Shown: in pieces, positions 1 to 11,869 of the stretch | How the letters are laid out: each line of letters opens with the position of its first letter | Numbering within the stretch: position 1 is the first letter of the stretch | Origin: an uncultured Bacteroidia bacterium | Lineage (GTDB): Bacteria > Bacteroidota > Bacteroidia > Bacteroidales > F082 | DNA: 54,954 nt | NCBI GenBank assembly: GCA_902771635.1 | Contig: CACXXW010000026.1 | Coordinates: forward strand, 1 to 54,954 | Reading direction: 5' to 3' | Notes under the pieces: generated by a model | The model's input: only the letters and a program-made list of their open reading frames with translations | Databases searched by the model: none | Told to the model about the DNA's origin: nothing | Translations under genes and position numbers: made by a program

Positions 1-199
1 TCATGCGGACGAATCCTTCTCCGCCTTGACCGTAAGCAGCCCCGTTGCTCAACAAGAGGCCTTTGTCCGAAAAGAACCGCATCAGTTCATCCTGCCCAAA
101 CCCCATCGCTCGACAGTCCAGCCAAACAAGAAAAGAAGCCTGAGGTTGAATAGCCTGGATGCCCAAATCGTTTATGGAGAAGAAATCTCTAAACTGACT
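1..199 (-). pseudogene. C-terminal fragment of MalY/PatB-type PLP aminotransferase (cystathionine beta-lyase family)
   Basis: Read on the minus strand, this open frame encodes about 66 residues including ASFLVWLDCRAMGF, FFSDKGLLLSNGAAYG and GGEGFVRM. These match the C-terminal third of MalY/PatB C-S lyases, whose signature is ASFLVWLDCR followed by GEGFxRLN. The frame is still open at the window edge, so the last part of the domain lies outside. It is closed upstream by a TAG at 200-202, only about 30 bp from the beta-galactosidase stop, and no start codon precedes the conserved block. The first roughly 300 residues, including the PLP lysine, are therefore absent. I infer a remnant left by deletion or a misjoined contig. 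The family assignment is fairly secure; the cause of the truncation is not. Confidence 0.6.
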
Positions 200-232
200 C
201 TAAAGTTTAAACTCTATACACTAAACTCTCAA

Positions 233-4622
<4,390 letters not shown>

Positions 4623-4629
4623 TATAATG

Positions 4630-4671
4630 ATTTATTATTTATTTGTTTATTTGTTTATTTGTTTATTTGAT
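4630..4671. repeat. AT-rich tandem octamer TTTATTTG
   Basis: About four to five near-perfect copies of the 8-mer TTTATTTG lie just upstream of the thioesterase start and run into the stop of the Bro-N gene. This is a simple-sequence tract prone to slippage. Its position next to the thioesterase start could alter expression if copy number varies, but nothing else supports that. Confidence 0.7.
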
Positions 4672-5534
4672 TATTTGTTATCTTTACTTCCTTCAATACT
4701 CTTTTGTTCTTCTTCTTTTAATCTCATGGCCTCTTTTGCATTCAGTGAGGTCACCACAGCCTTTCCTGTCTTGGCTTCCAACTCCTTGCGGGCATTCAAA
4801 GCAACCTCTCCACCTTGTCGAGCCACATCAGCATGCTCGGCAAAAGTTTCTGGATTTTGGCTTTCGGAAATATCCTTCGTAGATAGTTCAGCCAACATAT
4901 TCAGCACCAATTCACGATTGGTCATATTGTCGCGCAAATTTTCTTTCTTCAAGCCCTTGAACTGTTTGTATTCATTAGCCGTCATGCCTGACCAAGTGCT
5001 ATAGATAATGTCCGTTAAAGTAGCAAACTGAACACCTTCTTGCAAGCCTCTACGTTTCCATTCATCAGTTAAATCCTTTCGAATTTCTATGGATTTCAGT
5101 CGTTGATTGATCCATGCATCGGAATAACCCATACGCTTGTAATCCATCATGGCCTGCTCAATGCTCAATTCAGGATCTTGCATTTGGTCAAGACGAAGGG
5201 CTGCCACTTGTGCCATCCATTGCTTAAAAGGCTCAGCCTTGGGAGAAGGGATAGACTGGATAAGTCGGAAAAGCTGCTCTATATCAGCCACATCAGTTTT
5301 ATACTTTTTACCATCTGAAGATTGCAGTTTCAGTTGGTTACAATTTGTAACCGACTCATTACCTTCTTTTATTAACCTATGTTTTAAAACTTTCCAATAA
5401 TTACGTGGATTAGAACTCTCTGTAAGTACAGCAACCACATCCACAATAGAAAAATACCATTTCTCATCCACGTCATCCCAAATGGCGCGGACTTTCTTCT
5501 CCTCAAAGATCTGTATTATATTGTGCTGGGTCAT
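4671..5534 (-). CDS. Bro-N domain protein (phage-antirepressor/DinD-like)
   Basis: Protein of 287 residues. The N-terminal ~110 residues (VRAIWDDVDEKWYFSIVDVV, NPRNYWKVLKHRL, TDVADIEQLFRLIQSIPSPKAEPFKQWMAQV) match the Bro-N/antirepressor-like domain common as stand-alone chromosomal genes in Bacteroidales and related to the N-terminal half of DinD. The C-terminal half is helical and charged (KEAMRLKEEEQKS), with AEHADVARQGGEVALNARK resembling DinD C-terminal sequences. Bro-N domains bind DNA in phage proteins; the role of this chromosomal class is not established. Its start lies 2 bp after the nadE stop, so it is probably cotranscribed with nadE. No phage genes surround it. Confidence 0.8.
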   Translation of the reverse strand: MTQHNIIQIFEEKKVRAIWDDVDEKWYFSIVDVVAVLTESSNPRNYWKVLKHRLIKEGNESVTNCNQLKLQSSDGKKYKTDVADIEQLFRLIQSIPSPKAEPFKQWMAQVAALRLDQMQDPELSIEQAMMDYKRMGYSDAWINQRLKSIEIRKDLTDEWKRRGLQEGVQFATLTDIIYSTWSGMTANEYKQFKGLKKENLRDNMTNRELVLNMLAELSTKDISESQNPETFAEHADVARQGGEVALNARKELEAKTGKAVVTSLNAKEAMRLKEEEQKSIEGSKDNK

Positions 5535-5536
5535 GA

Positions 5537-6280
5537 CTAATACTCAAAATGCGGTATCGGCTGCAGTTTGAAGAGATTGGTGATGTGCTTGTGATCGATA
5601 AGTGCCTTGGTCTTGGGGTCGTTGCAGACGCCAGTGCGGATGTAGTTGTCTAATACAGCGTAGGTAAAGCCCAGATTGTCCTCGTCGCTCTTGTTGGTGA
5701 GGCCATCAGAAGGCGTCTTCTCCACTAACTCAATGGGCAAGCCCAACTCCTTCCCTATCGCCTTGACTTCTTGCACGGTGAGACCACCCAAAGGGGCGAA
5801 ATCACCAGCAGCATCACCATAGCGCGTCGAATAGCCTACCCAGTCCTCGGAGAGGTTGCACGTGTTGGCCACACGCCCATTCATCGACTGCGAAACGGCA
5901 TACAAAGTGCTCATGCGCAGACGTGGTGGCAGGTTAATCGTGGTCTGACGGCTGACTTCGGCATCCAAAGTGCCTAGTTGCTCCTTCACGGCAGCTATCA
6001 GCGTATTATAGGTGTCGCCGATGTTGACACAACAATGACGGATGCCCAGGTGGTTGATGAGCTTCATACTGTCGTCAATGTCGGGCTGCACGCCATTGGG
6101 CATGGTCACGCCGATGACGCGATCCTTGCCGAGGGCTTCAGCACAGAGGCCTGCTACGACGCTACTATCCTTGCCCCCCGAGATACCGATGACGGCATTG
6201 CAGCCTTTTCCGTTCACTTCAAACCAGTCGCGAATCCATTGCACGACTTGGTCTTTTACTTGTTTTGCGTTAAATTCCAT
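5537..6280 (-). CDS. nadE: NH3-dependent NAD+ synthetase
   Basis: A 247-residue ATP-pyrophosphatase that amidates nicotinate adenine dinucleotide to NAD+ in the cytosol, the last step of NAD synthesis. The PP-loop SGGKDSSV follows VIGI; ATP and NaAD contacts lie in NLPPRLRMSTLYA, GRVANTCNLSEDWVGYSTRYGD and KTPSDGLTNKSDED. Length matches stand-alone NadE without a glutaminase domain, so it should use ammonia. The ATG at 6278-6280 is chosen over an upstream TTG that adds only two residues. It sits 29 bp after the nucleoside kinase stop and 2 bp before the Bro-N gene, suggesting one minus-strand operon. Confidence 0.95.
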   Translation of the reverse strand: MEFNAKQVKDQVVQWIRDWFEVNGKGCNAVIGISGGKDSSVVAGLCAEALGKDRVIGVTMPNGVQPDIDDSMKLINHLGIRHCCVNIGDTYNTLIAAVKEQLGTLDAEVSRQTTINLPPRLRMSTLYAVSQSMNGRVANTCNLSEDWVGYSTRYGDAAGDFAPLGGLTVQEVKAIGKELGLPIELVEKTPSDGLTNKSDEDNLGFTYAVLDNYIRTGVCNDPKTKALIDHKHITNLFKLQPIPHFEY

Positions 6281-6309
6281 ATTCAAGATTCAAAATTTAA
6301 AATTCAAGA

Positions 6310-7977
6310 TTACATGAAACTGCTACCGCCGATAAACTGGCGCAGCATGGATGTAGCCGGAATCTCCTTGTCGGAGACGGGCGTGAAATAATGCAGGAAG
6401 CGCAGCAGTCGATGCGCCTCGGTGTATTCGGGACAATTGTTCGGCACGGTGGCCAAGATGCTCTCGGCATGGTTGCGCATGACAGCAAACTCCAAGAGAT
6501 AGGCAGAGTTGAACATCACATCGGCATTCTCCTGATATGGATTGATCCATTTCTCCTCAGCTGCACGCACACTAGCCCATTGGCTGATGGTTTGGCGCGC
6601 CGTAAACGCGCCCTTGTTGTAGTCGCGCACAATGCGGCGCAACAATCGGTTGTCATCTGTCGGGATGGCGTTGTGGTCATCCAAAGCAGTGCTGGTCAAA
6701 GTGGAGATGAAAATCCTAAACTTAGTAGGCTCAGGGATCTTTTCTGTCAGCATAGGATTCAAAGCGTGGATGCCCTCCAACAATAAAACGGTTCCCTCCT
6801 TCAACTGTAACCTCTTGCCGTTGTATTCGCGCACACCTGTGACAAAGTTGTATTCAGGCACTTCGATTTCCTCGCCTCTCAGCAAAGTCATCAAATCGCG
6901 TTCGAGGGCGACATGGTCGACGGTATCGAAGTTGTCGAAGTCGTATGTGCCGTCAGGCAGTTTGGGTGTGTCCACACGGTTCACGAAATAGTCATCCGTC
7001 GAGAAAGAGATGGGCTTCAGTCCACAGGCTTTCAACTGGATGCTGACACGGCTGCAGAAGGTGGTCTTTCCACTGCTACTTGGACCCGTAATCAGCACCA
7101 AGCGTACAGGGTTCTCGCTGTGATAACGGCGGTTGATCTCCTCGGCAATCTGCACAATCTTCTTTTCCTGCAAAGCCTCTGCCACCTGCACCAACTCCCT
7201 CGCCATACCATTCTGGCAAGCATGGTTGACATCGCCGACCGTACTCAAACCCATGATGTCGTTCCACTTCAGACTCTCCGAAAACACCTCGAAGGTCTTG
7301 GGCTGGTCTTGCATTTCGGCCAAGCGATCAGGGTGGTCACGATCGGGAATTCGCACCAGGATGCCATCACGATAAGCTTCGATGTCCCAAATATTGAGGT
7401 AACCCGTGGAAGGCACCAAGCGACCATAATAATAGTCTGGAGTATCATCCAAAGTATAGTAATCAGTATAAGCTTTTCCACTGGTTTCCAACAGTTTCAC
7501 CTTGTCATACTGCCCTAACTTGCCGAACATTTTGATGGCATCCTCAATGCGGGCCTCGTGGCGATGGAATTGAATGTCCTCAGCCACAATCGTCCTCATT
7601 CGCAGCCTGAGCGCTGCAATGTCGTTGCCATCGAGTATGTTACCATCGTTTTTCTTGATACGGCAATAGAAGCCTTTTGAGATGGGGTGTTCCATGCTCA
7701 GCTTGCTATCAGGGAAAAGGTCTTGTGCAGCCTTGAAGAGCAGAAAACCCAATGACCGGAAGTATACAAGGCGAGCAGTGTGGTGTGTGAGGTCGAGAAA
7801 CTCCACGTCACGGCTGTTGTATACGCGGAACTTCAGACCCTGTGAAACATTGTTTACCTTGGCAGAAACAATGGGATAAGGCCTGTCGAACTCAAACTCG
7901 GGCAGCATCTCTAGCAAAGTCATGCCTTCCGGAAACTCTTTCGTTGTCTTGGTGTTGATGCAATAGACTTGAATCAT
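6310..7977 (-). CDS. TGS-domain/uridine kinase-like fusion nucleoside kinase
   Basis: A 555-residue fusion typical of Bacteroidetes and Firmicutes. Residues 1 to about 65 look like a TGS domain; the next part (MEHPISKGFYC, EARIEDAIKMF, KLLETSGKAYTDYYTL) resembles the second additional domain of threonyl-tRNA synthetase. From about residue 280 there is a P-loop kinase of the uridine kinase/phosphoribulokinase class with Walker A GPSSSGKTT at about 298-306 and the substrate region SFSTDDYFVNR plus YDFDNFDTVDH. It probably phosphorylates a nucleoside such as uridine or cytidine; actual substrate is not determined by sequence. The gene is upstream of nadE in the same direction. Confidence 0.85.
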   Translation of the reverse strand: MIQVYCINTKTTKEFPEGMTLLEMLPEFEFDRPYPIVSAKVNNVSQGLKFRVYNSRDVEFLDLTHHTARLVYFRSLGFLLFKAAQDLFPDSKLSMEHPISKGFYCRIKKNDGNILDGNDIAALRLRMRTIVAEDIQFHRHEARIEDAIKMFGKLGQYDKVKLLETSGKAYTDYYTLDDTPDYYYGRLVPSTGYLNIWDIEAYRDGILVRIPDRDHPDRLAEMQDQPKTFEVFSESLKWNDIMGLSTVGDVNHACQNGMARELVQVAEALQEKKIVQIAEEINRRYHSENPVRLVLITGPSSSGKTTFCSRVSIQLKACGLKPISFSTDDYFVNRVDTPKLPDGTYDFDNFDTVDHVALERDLMTLLRGEEIEVPEYNFVTGVREYNGKRLQLKEGTVLLLEGIHALNPMLTEKIPEPTKFRIFISTLTSTALDDHNAIPTDDNRLLRRIVRDYNKGAFTARQTISQWASVRAAEEKWINPYQENADVMFNSAYLLEFAVMRNHAESILATVPNNCPEYTEAHRLLRFLHYFTPVSDKEIPATSMLRQFIGGSSFM

Positions 7978-8000
7978 GGTTACATGTTGGTTTTTGAAGA

Positions 8001-9038
8001 TTATTCTTTTTCTTGGTTTTGCACGCGGTTAAGCGCATCGATGGCCAACTTGTAGTCGGGTTGGGTCTTCAGCACATCCTTGTAGATTTCGATGGCTTGA
8101 GAATAGTCACCCATTTGTTCCAACACACGCCCTTTGTTGTATTTGGCGTCGATATAGGTGGGATTGATGGTCAAAGCCCTGTTGAAATACTCCAAAGCCG
8201 CCTCATTGTCCATGAGATAGACATAATTGACATAGCCTTTGTTGAACAGCACGATGTAATTGTATGGATATGTCATCAAGATGGTGTCGTAATGCAGCAA
8301 AGCCTCTTCAGGCTCTCCGTGGCTTTGCAGATACAGTGCCAACTCGTAGCGTGCCGTGGGAATATCAGAGAACTGTTGTTGTGCTTTGCGCAGGTAGTCC
8401 ATCGCGTAGGGCGGCTGTTGGACAGCATAGATGCGGCTGATCTGTTCGACGGGGTCATAAAACCTCTCATCTTGCTCAGCGGCCAATTGGAAGTTCTTCA
8501 GCGCATTGACCGTATCCTGCTTCGAAGCCATGTAGCACATGCCCTTCACAAAATAGGCCTTGGGGTTGTAGGTCGAAAGACCCAAAGCCTTGTCGACGTA
8601 TGCGAAAGCAAGGTTGAAGTTCTGTTGCAAGAGGTTGAGTTCGGCCAGTTTCACCAAGGGACGTGCATCATAGGGGTTGATTTCCGCTGCACGGTTGAGC
8701 GTCGAGGCGATGTTGTCCTGGTCGCCCAAGGCATAGTATATGTCGGCCAGCAAAAGATAAGTCTCCACATTGTTCGCGTCGAGTTGCAAAGCCTTGTTGA
8801 TGTCGACCATGGCCTGCCCGACTTGCTCATTGGCAAAATAAGCTTTGGCGCGATGCACGTAGAGGTTCGCATTGGTGCTGTCCATGACGATGGAGTCGGA
8901 AATCAGCTGGATAGCATCGTTCACTGTGATGGTAGCCGTAGGTTCCTTGGTTGTGTTGTCTGGTTCTGGTTTAGGCGTGTTGTCGCAGGCAAAGAGGGCG
9001 AGCAGCAGGCCGAGAAATAGGATGGATTTGTTTTTCAT
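8001..9038 (-). CDS. TPR-repeat lipoprotein
   Basis: A 345-residue lipoprotein: signal sequence ILFLGLLLALFAC with the lipobox cysteine at residue 18, then an acidic Pro/Thr linker and about seven to eight tetratricopeptide repeats. Canonical TPR spacing is visible in ANLYVHRAKAYFANEQ, NVETYLLLADIYYALGDQ, NPKAYFVKGMCYMASKQ, NYIVLFNKGYVNYVYL and YIDAKYNKGRVLEQMGDYS. It is probably a periplasm-facing scaffold on the inner or outer membrane. Similar TPR lipoproteins are common in Bacteroidetes and no specific partner can be named. It is 23 bp upstream of the nucleoside kinase gene, so they may be cotranscribed. Confidence 0.85.
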   Translation of the reverse strand: MKNKSILFLGLLLALFACDNTPKPEPDNTTKEPTATITVNDAIQLISDSIVMDSTNANLYVHRAKAYFANEQVGQAMVDINKALQLDANNVETYLLLADIYYALGDQDNIASTLNRAAEINPYDARPLVKLAELNLLQQNFNLAFAYVDKALGLSTYNPKAYFVKGMCYMASKQDTVNALKNFQLAAEQDERFYDPVEQISRIYAVQQPPYAMDYLRKAQQQFSDIPTARYELALYLQSHGEPEEALLHYDTILMTYPYNYIVLFNKGYVNYVYLMDNEAALEYFNRALTINPTYIDAKYNKGRVLEQMGDYSQAIEIYKDVLKTQPDYKLAIDALNRVQNQEKE

Positions 9039-9067
9039 TGTTTCAGTTTTTGCAAGGGTTTGTTTTA

Positions 9068-9141
9068 CTCCCCCTTGCCCCCTCTTAGAGGGGGAACAGC
9101 TCCGTAAAAGCAGTACCCCCCTTTAAAGGGGGCTAAGGGGA
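9068..9141. repeat. C-rich/G-rich palindromic intergenic element
   Basis: Between recA and the TPR lipoprotein lies a pair of poly-C/poly-G stems: CCCCCTCTTAGAGGGGG on the left and CCCCCTTTAAAGGGGG on the right, with flanking CCCCCTTGCC and CTAAGGGG completing an outer inverted repeat. It fills most of the 103-bp gap. On the minus strand it would form strong RNA hairpins just after recA, so it may act as a transcription or mRNA-stability boundary. Confidence 0.65.
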
Positions 9142-10134
9142 TTAAACATCACTCATTACCTTACTCTTCGCTCTTCTCCAATGCCTCGAAGATCTTGGCA
9201 GCGAGTTCGTCGGCGAGTTCGGGGTTGTCTTCGATGAGTTTCTTGACCGAGTCGCGGCCTTGGGCGAGCTTGGAGTCGCCGTAGCTGAACCACGAGCCGC
9301 TCTTCTTGATGATGCCCATCTCCACGCCGAGGTCGACGATTTCGCCGGAGCGTGAGATGTCTTGACAACCTTCACCTTCACGCGGCTGCCCAAAACATTC
9401 TCACCGTCCTTGATCTGGCTGATCTTGCGGATGTCGATACGCACGGAACTATAGAACTTCAACGCATTACCACCCGTGGTAGTCTCAGGATTGCCGAACA
9501 TCACGCCGATCTTCTCGCGCAGTTGGTTGATGAAGATGCAGACGCAGCCCGTCTTGTTGATAGTGGCGGTGAGCTTACGCATGGCCTGGCTCATCAAGCG
9601 GGCTTGAAGACCCATCTTGCTGTCGCCCATCTCGCCTTCGATTTCGCTCTTGGGCGTCAAAGCGGCGACAGAATCGACGACAATGACGTCGATGGCACCG
9701 GAGCGGATGAGGTTCTCTGCGATTTCGAGGGCTTGTTCGCCGTAGTCGGGCTGTGAGATGAGAAGATTCTCCACATCCACGCCGAGTTTGGCGGCATAGA
9801 AACGGTCGAAGGCATGCTCCGCATCGATGAAGGCGGCGATGCCACCCTTCTTCTGTGCCTCGGCAATCACGTGGAGTGCCAGCGTGGTCTTACCCGAGCT
9901 CTCGGGGCCGTAAATCTCGATGATACGGCCTTTTGGAAGACCGCCCACGCCGAGGGCGTAGTCCAGGCCGATGGAGCCGGTGGAGATGCTCTCCATCTTC
10001 TCGGCCTCGGCGCCCAGGCGCATGATGCTTCCCTTGCCAAAGCTCTTCTCGATGTTACCTAATGTGGCTTCCAAAGCCTTCAGTTTCTCCTGCCTCAGTT
10101 TTGCAGCTTCTTCTTGTGTTTTTTCTGTAGTCAT
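9142..10134 (-). CDS. recA: RecA recombinase, C-terminal part scrambled by an internal deletion and frameshift
   Basis: RecA mediates homologous strand exchange and LexA co-cleavage. Residues 1-258 are normal: Walker [10 protein letters not shown] at 76-84, [13 protein letters not shown] (Walker B), the [15 protein letters not shown] region, and loop L2 ([15 protein letters not shown]). After VKVKVVK (codon ending at 9361) the frame changes. The open frame continues with about 72 nonsense residues to 9142, whereas a shifted frame reads [20 protein letters not shown] and [20 protein letters not shown] and ends at a TAA at 9161-9163, as expected for RecA. About 18-19 codons (normally NKVAPPF...EFxIMxGE) are missing at 9358-9361. 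As written the gene lacks a proper C-terminal domain. It is either an assembly error or a damaged recA. A promoter lies at 10268-10275. Confidence 0.9.
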   Translation of the reverse strand: MTTEKTQEEAAKLRQEKLKALEATLGNIEKSFGKGSIMRLGAEAEKMESISTGSIGLDYALGVGGLPKGRIIEIYGPESSGKTTLALHVIAEAQKKGGIAAFIDAEHAFDRFYAAKLGVDVENLLISQPDYGEQALEIAENLIRSGAIDVIVVDSVAALTPKSEIEGEMGDSKMGLQARLMSQAMRKLTATINKTGCVCIFINQLREKIGVMFGNPETTTGGNALKFYSSVRIDIRKISQIKDGENVLGSRVKVKVVKTSHAPAKSSTSAWRWASSRRAARGSATATPSSPKAATRSRNSSKTTPNSPTNSLPRSSRHWRRAKSKVMSDV

Positions 10135-10210
10135 GATTGTGGGGGTTTTAGATTGTTGATTGTTTATTTGTTGAATTGTTTAATTGTTGTTGATTTCAAG
10201 ATTATTCTGA

Positions 10211-10250
10211 CGCGGGCCCTTCGACGAGCTCAGGGACCGCTTTTCACGCG
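10211..10250. repeat. REP-like palindrome in the recA upstream region
   Basis: The segment contains the imperfect palindrome CCCTTCGACGAGCTCAGGG flanked by CGCG on both sides. It matches the CCTTCGACAAGCTCAGG type of repetitive extragenic palindrome seen in many genomes. It lies in the 5' leader of recA on the minus strand. Confidence 0.6.
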
Positions 10251-10267
10251 ATACATTAATAAAGGGA

Positions 10268-10275
10268 CAAAGATA
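10268..10275 (-). promoter_or_regulatory. -7 promoter element of recA
   Basis: On the minus strand this reads TATCTTTG, the Bacteroidetes sigma-ABfr -7 motif. It lies about 135 bp upstream of the recA ATG, leaving a long leader that contains the REP-like palindrome. No clear -33 TTTG is seen. Confidence 0.55.
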
Positions 10276-10326
10276 GTAATTTTTGACATGATGGAGATTT
10301 TTTGTGTTGATTTTTCTGAACTAGGC

Positions 10327-10355
10327 TTGCGTATTTGAAAAAAGTTGTATTTTTG
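10327..10355 (+). promoter_or_regulatory. Promoter for the candidate small RNA
   Basis: TATTTTTG at 10348-10355 matches the Bacteroidetes -7 motif, with TTGC at 10327-10330 in the -33 position (about 17 bp spacer). No coding frame follows on this strand, so it would drive the structured RNA starting near 10361. Confidence 0.6.
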
Positions 10356-10360
10356 CAGAT

Positions 10361-10478
10361 AGTTGGTCGCGGAAACGGATAGAAAAACAGCGGACTATCA
10401 AGACGTAAGGGACAGGCTTCGGCATGACACCCTCCGCGATAACACTTTAAAGCCTCCTATTCGGGGGCTTTTCTTTTT
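10361..10478 (+). ncRNA. Candidate structured small RNA with three-way junction and terminator
   Basis: This gene-free stretch has its own -7 promoter just upstream and ends in a terminator. Between them the sequence folds into P1 TCGCGGA (10367-10373) with TCCGCGA (10433-10439), seven perfect pairs; P2 GATAG (10378-10382) with CTATC (10395-10399), extended by ACG/CGT; and P3 AGGG (10408-10411) with CCCT, capped by a TTCG tetraloop at 10418-10421. It does not show the conserved SRP RNA motif (GGAAGnnAGCAGCC), the hammerhead core, the RNase P core, or a riboswitch consensus I recognise. There is no downstream same-strand gene for a riboswitch to control: the next gene is antisense. Expression is unverified. 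Confidence 0.5.
10447..10478 (+). terminator. Intrinsic terminator
   Basis: AAAGCCTCC pairs with GGGGGCTTT around a TATTC loop, followed by the T-rich tract TTTTCTTTTT. It terminates the plus-strand candidate RNA. The opposite strand carries the last codons of the neighbouring minus-strand gene, so the stem overlaps that gene's stop and could act in both directions. Confidence 0.75.
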
Positions 10479-10915
10479 CTGAGGGATTGAAAAGCCAGGC
10501 TCTTGTTCCTTCCTCTTCTTATCTCTTCCACATAAACGTATTGATTACCAATCTTCTTTTCGTAAATGAAGACTCTGTTCTTATGAATTCTTGTCAAAGA
10601 CGGAGAAATGATCACTGCATCTCGGTTTTTGATAATGTAAGGAATAAGGAAATAATCCTCCACAGTCAAAGGCGCCCTATCTTTACTATTCTCCCCGTGT
10701 CTGTGTTGCGAGTGACTAGTCCCGCTTGTTTCAATCACATGCTTGTAGCCCGTCAAGTCAATTCCTTCCTTTTTGGCCAAAAGCATCAATTCCTCATCAA
10801 CCTCGTTGTCGATGATGGCAAACTTGTAGTCACATTTTTGATTAATCAGTTCCACCAATTCCGAAAACGGGATTTTGATCGATTGTTCTTTGTCGAATGG
10901 TTTCTTGTCCGTCAT
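10457..10915 (-). CDS. Small hypothetical protein, possible PBECR-type nuclease-fold domain
   Basis: A 152-residue soluble protein without signal peptide or membrane segment. The C-terminal half (LTVEDYFLIPYIIKNRDAV, FIYEKKIGNQYVYVEEIRRG, KSLAFQSLRKR) resembles the PBECR/phage-barnase-EndoU-type domains found at the ends of phage head proteins and in polymorphic toxins. That assignment rests on the pattern of an I-x-x-A hydrophobic helix, a YVEEIRRG strand and a terminal basic strand, and is tentative. The N-terminal half (ELVELINQKCDYKFAIIDNEV) has no recognised domain. It is a stand-alone gene between the candidate RNA and the phosphohydrolase, with a weak upstream promoter. No immunity gene is recognised nearby. 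Confidence 0.6.
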   Translation of the reverse strand: MTDKKPFDKEQSIKIPFSELVELINQKCDYKFAIIDNEVDEELMLLAKKEGIDLTGYKHVIETSGTSHSQHRHGENSKDRAPLTVEDYFLIPYIIKNRDAVIISPSLTRIHKNRVFIYEKKIGNQYVYVEEIRRGRNKSLAFQSLRKRKAPE

Positions 10916-11104
10916 AGCATTTTCGATTTTGATGTTGCAAAGAAACAGCGTTTGTCAAGAAAAAGCCGTTGATTAAACGTTTGTAGTCGACAGTAGTCGT
11001 TTGCTGTCGTTTGCTGTCGGGTATATTGTTGTTTTACAATAAATAACAAAATAGTATAAAACTTTGTTAAAAATACAATTTTTCTTCATTTTTTGATTTT
11101 TTTG

Positions 11105-11112
11105 TATCTTTG
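11105..11112 (+). promoter_or_regulatory. -7 promoter element of the EEP phosphohydrolase gene
   Basis: TATCTTTG, with T-rich DNA upstream, lies 22 bp before the ATG at 11135. This matches the Bacteroidetes -7 motif and gives a short leader. Confidence 0.6.
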
Positions 11113-11134
11113 ACGCAGAAAACCTCATCCAATT

Positions 11135-11869
11135 ATGAGAAAGTTCGTCGTTTTAGTCATATTGCTATTGGGCATGGCATCGTTCTCCCTTGGGCAAAAC
11201 AAACAGTTGCAAATCATGAGTTACAATGTGCGCCATTGTGCGGGCATGGACCTAGTGGTAGACTACGACCGCACAGCCGCAGTGATTTTCCAACAACAGC
11301 CTGATGTGGTGGCCCTTCAGGAGCTGGACAGTATGACGGGGCGAAGCGGACATTGCGACCAGCTAGGCGAGTTGGCTCTCCTTACAGGTTACCATCCAGT
11401 CTTTGGGGCTGCCATAGATTTTGATGGAGGCAAATATGGCGTGGGCATTCTTTCTCACGAGATTCCACTGAGCACTAGACGCATCCCTTTGCCCGGTGAA
11501 GAACCTCGTGTGCTATTAGTGGTGGAACTGGAAGATTATGTGATTGCCTGCACCCACCTCGACCTTGAAGAGGCGCAACGCTTGGCATCGGTTCCGCTCA
11601 TCGTAGAAGAGGCCCAACGGTGGCAGAAGCCTTTCCTTCTTGTTGGAGACTGGAATGATGAGCCTGGCTCGGAATTACTCGAGTTGATGACGCAGTATTT
11701 CACCATCCTCTCTGGCGAAGAGGCCACCTACCCTGCCGACATGCCGACAGAGTGCATCGACTATGTCGCCGTATTCAACGGCCGCGCCGAGGCCCTCGAA
11801 TCGCATGTCATCGATGAGCCAGAGGCCTCCGACCATCGGCCTTTGGTGGTTTGGATGCGGTTGCGGTGA
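11135..11869 (+). CDS. Secreted endonuclease/exonuclease/phosphatase (EEP) family protein
   Basis: A 244-residue EEP (DNase I-like) hydrolase with an N-terminal signal peptide (FVVLVILLLGMASFSLG), hence periplasmic or exported. Family motifs in order: IMSYNVRH, VVALQELD (metal-binding glutamate), THLDLEEAQR, GDWNDEPGS (catalytic Asp/Asn) and SDHRPLVV (Asp-His). Relatives act on nucleic acids, phosphoinositides or sphingomyelin; the substrate here is unknown. Its last 195 bp overlap, on the opposite strand, the extended open frame of the sirtuin, which is unusual and explained by a lost sirtuin stop codon. Confidence 0.85.
   Translation: MRKFVVLVILLLGMASFSLGQNKQLQIMSYNVRHCAGMDLVVDYDRTAAVIFQQQPDVVALQELDSMTGRSGHCDQLGELALLTGYHPVFGAAIDFDGGKYGVGILSHEIPLSTRRIPLPGEEPRVLLVVELEDYVIACTHLDLEEAQRLASVPLIVEEAQRWQKPFLLVGDWNDEPGSELLELMTQYFTILSGEEATYPADMPTECIDYVAVFNGRAEALESHVIDEPEASDHRPLVVWMRLR

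Noticed and set aside
4671..5534. Prophage marker
   Set aside because: Bro-N genes occur widely as chromosomal genes; no phage structural, integrase or lysis gene is nearby.
8013..9020. 335-residue plus-strand open frame
   Set aside because: Antisense to the TPR lipoprotein, whose repeats and lipobox are clear.
10361..10478. SRP 4.5S RNA, hammerhead ribozyme or known riboswitch
   Set aside because: The GGAAG-type SRP loop, CTGATGA/GAAA ribozyme core and any known aptamer consensus are absent.
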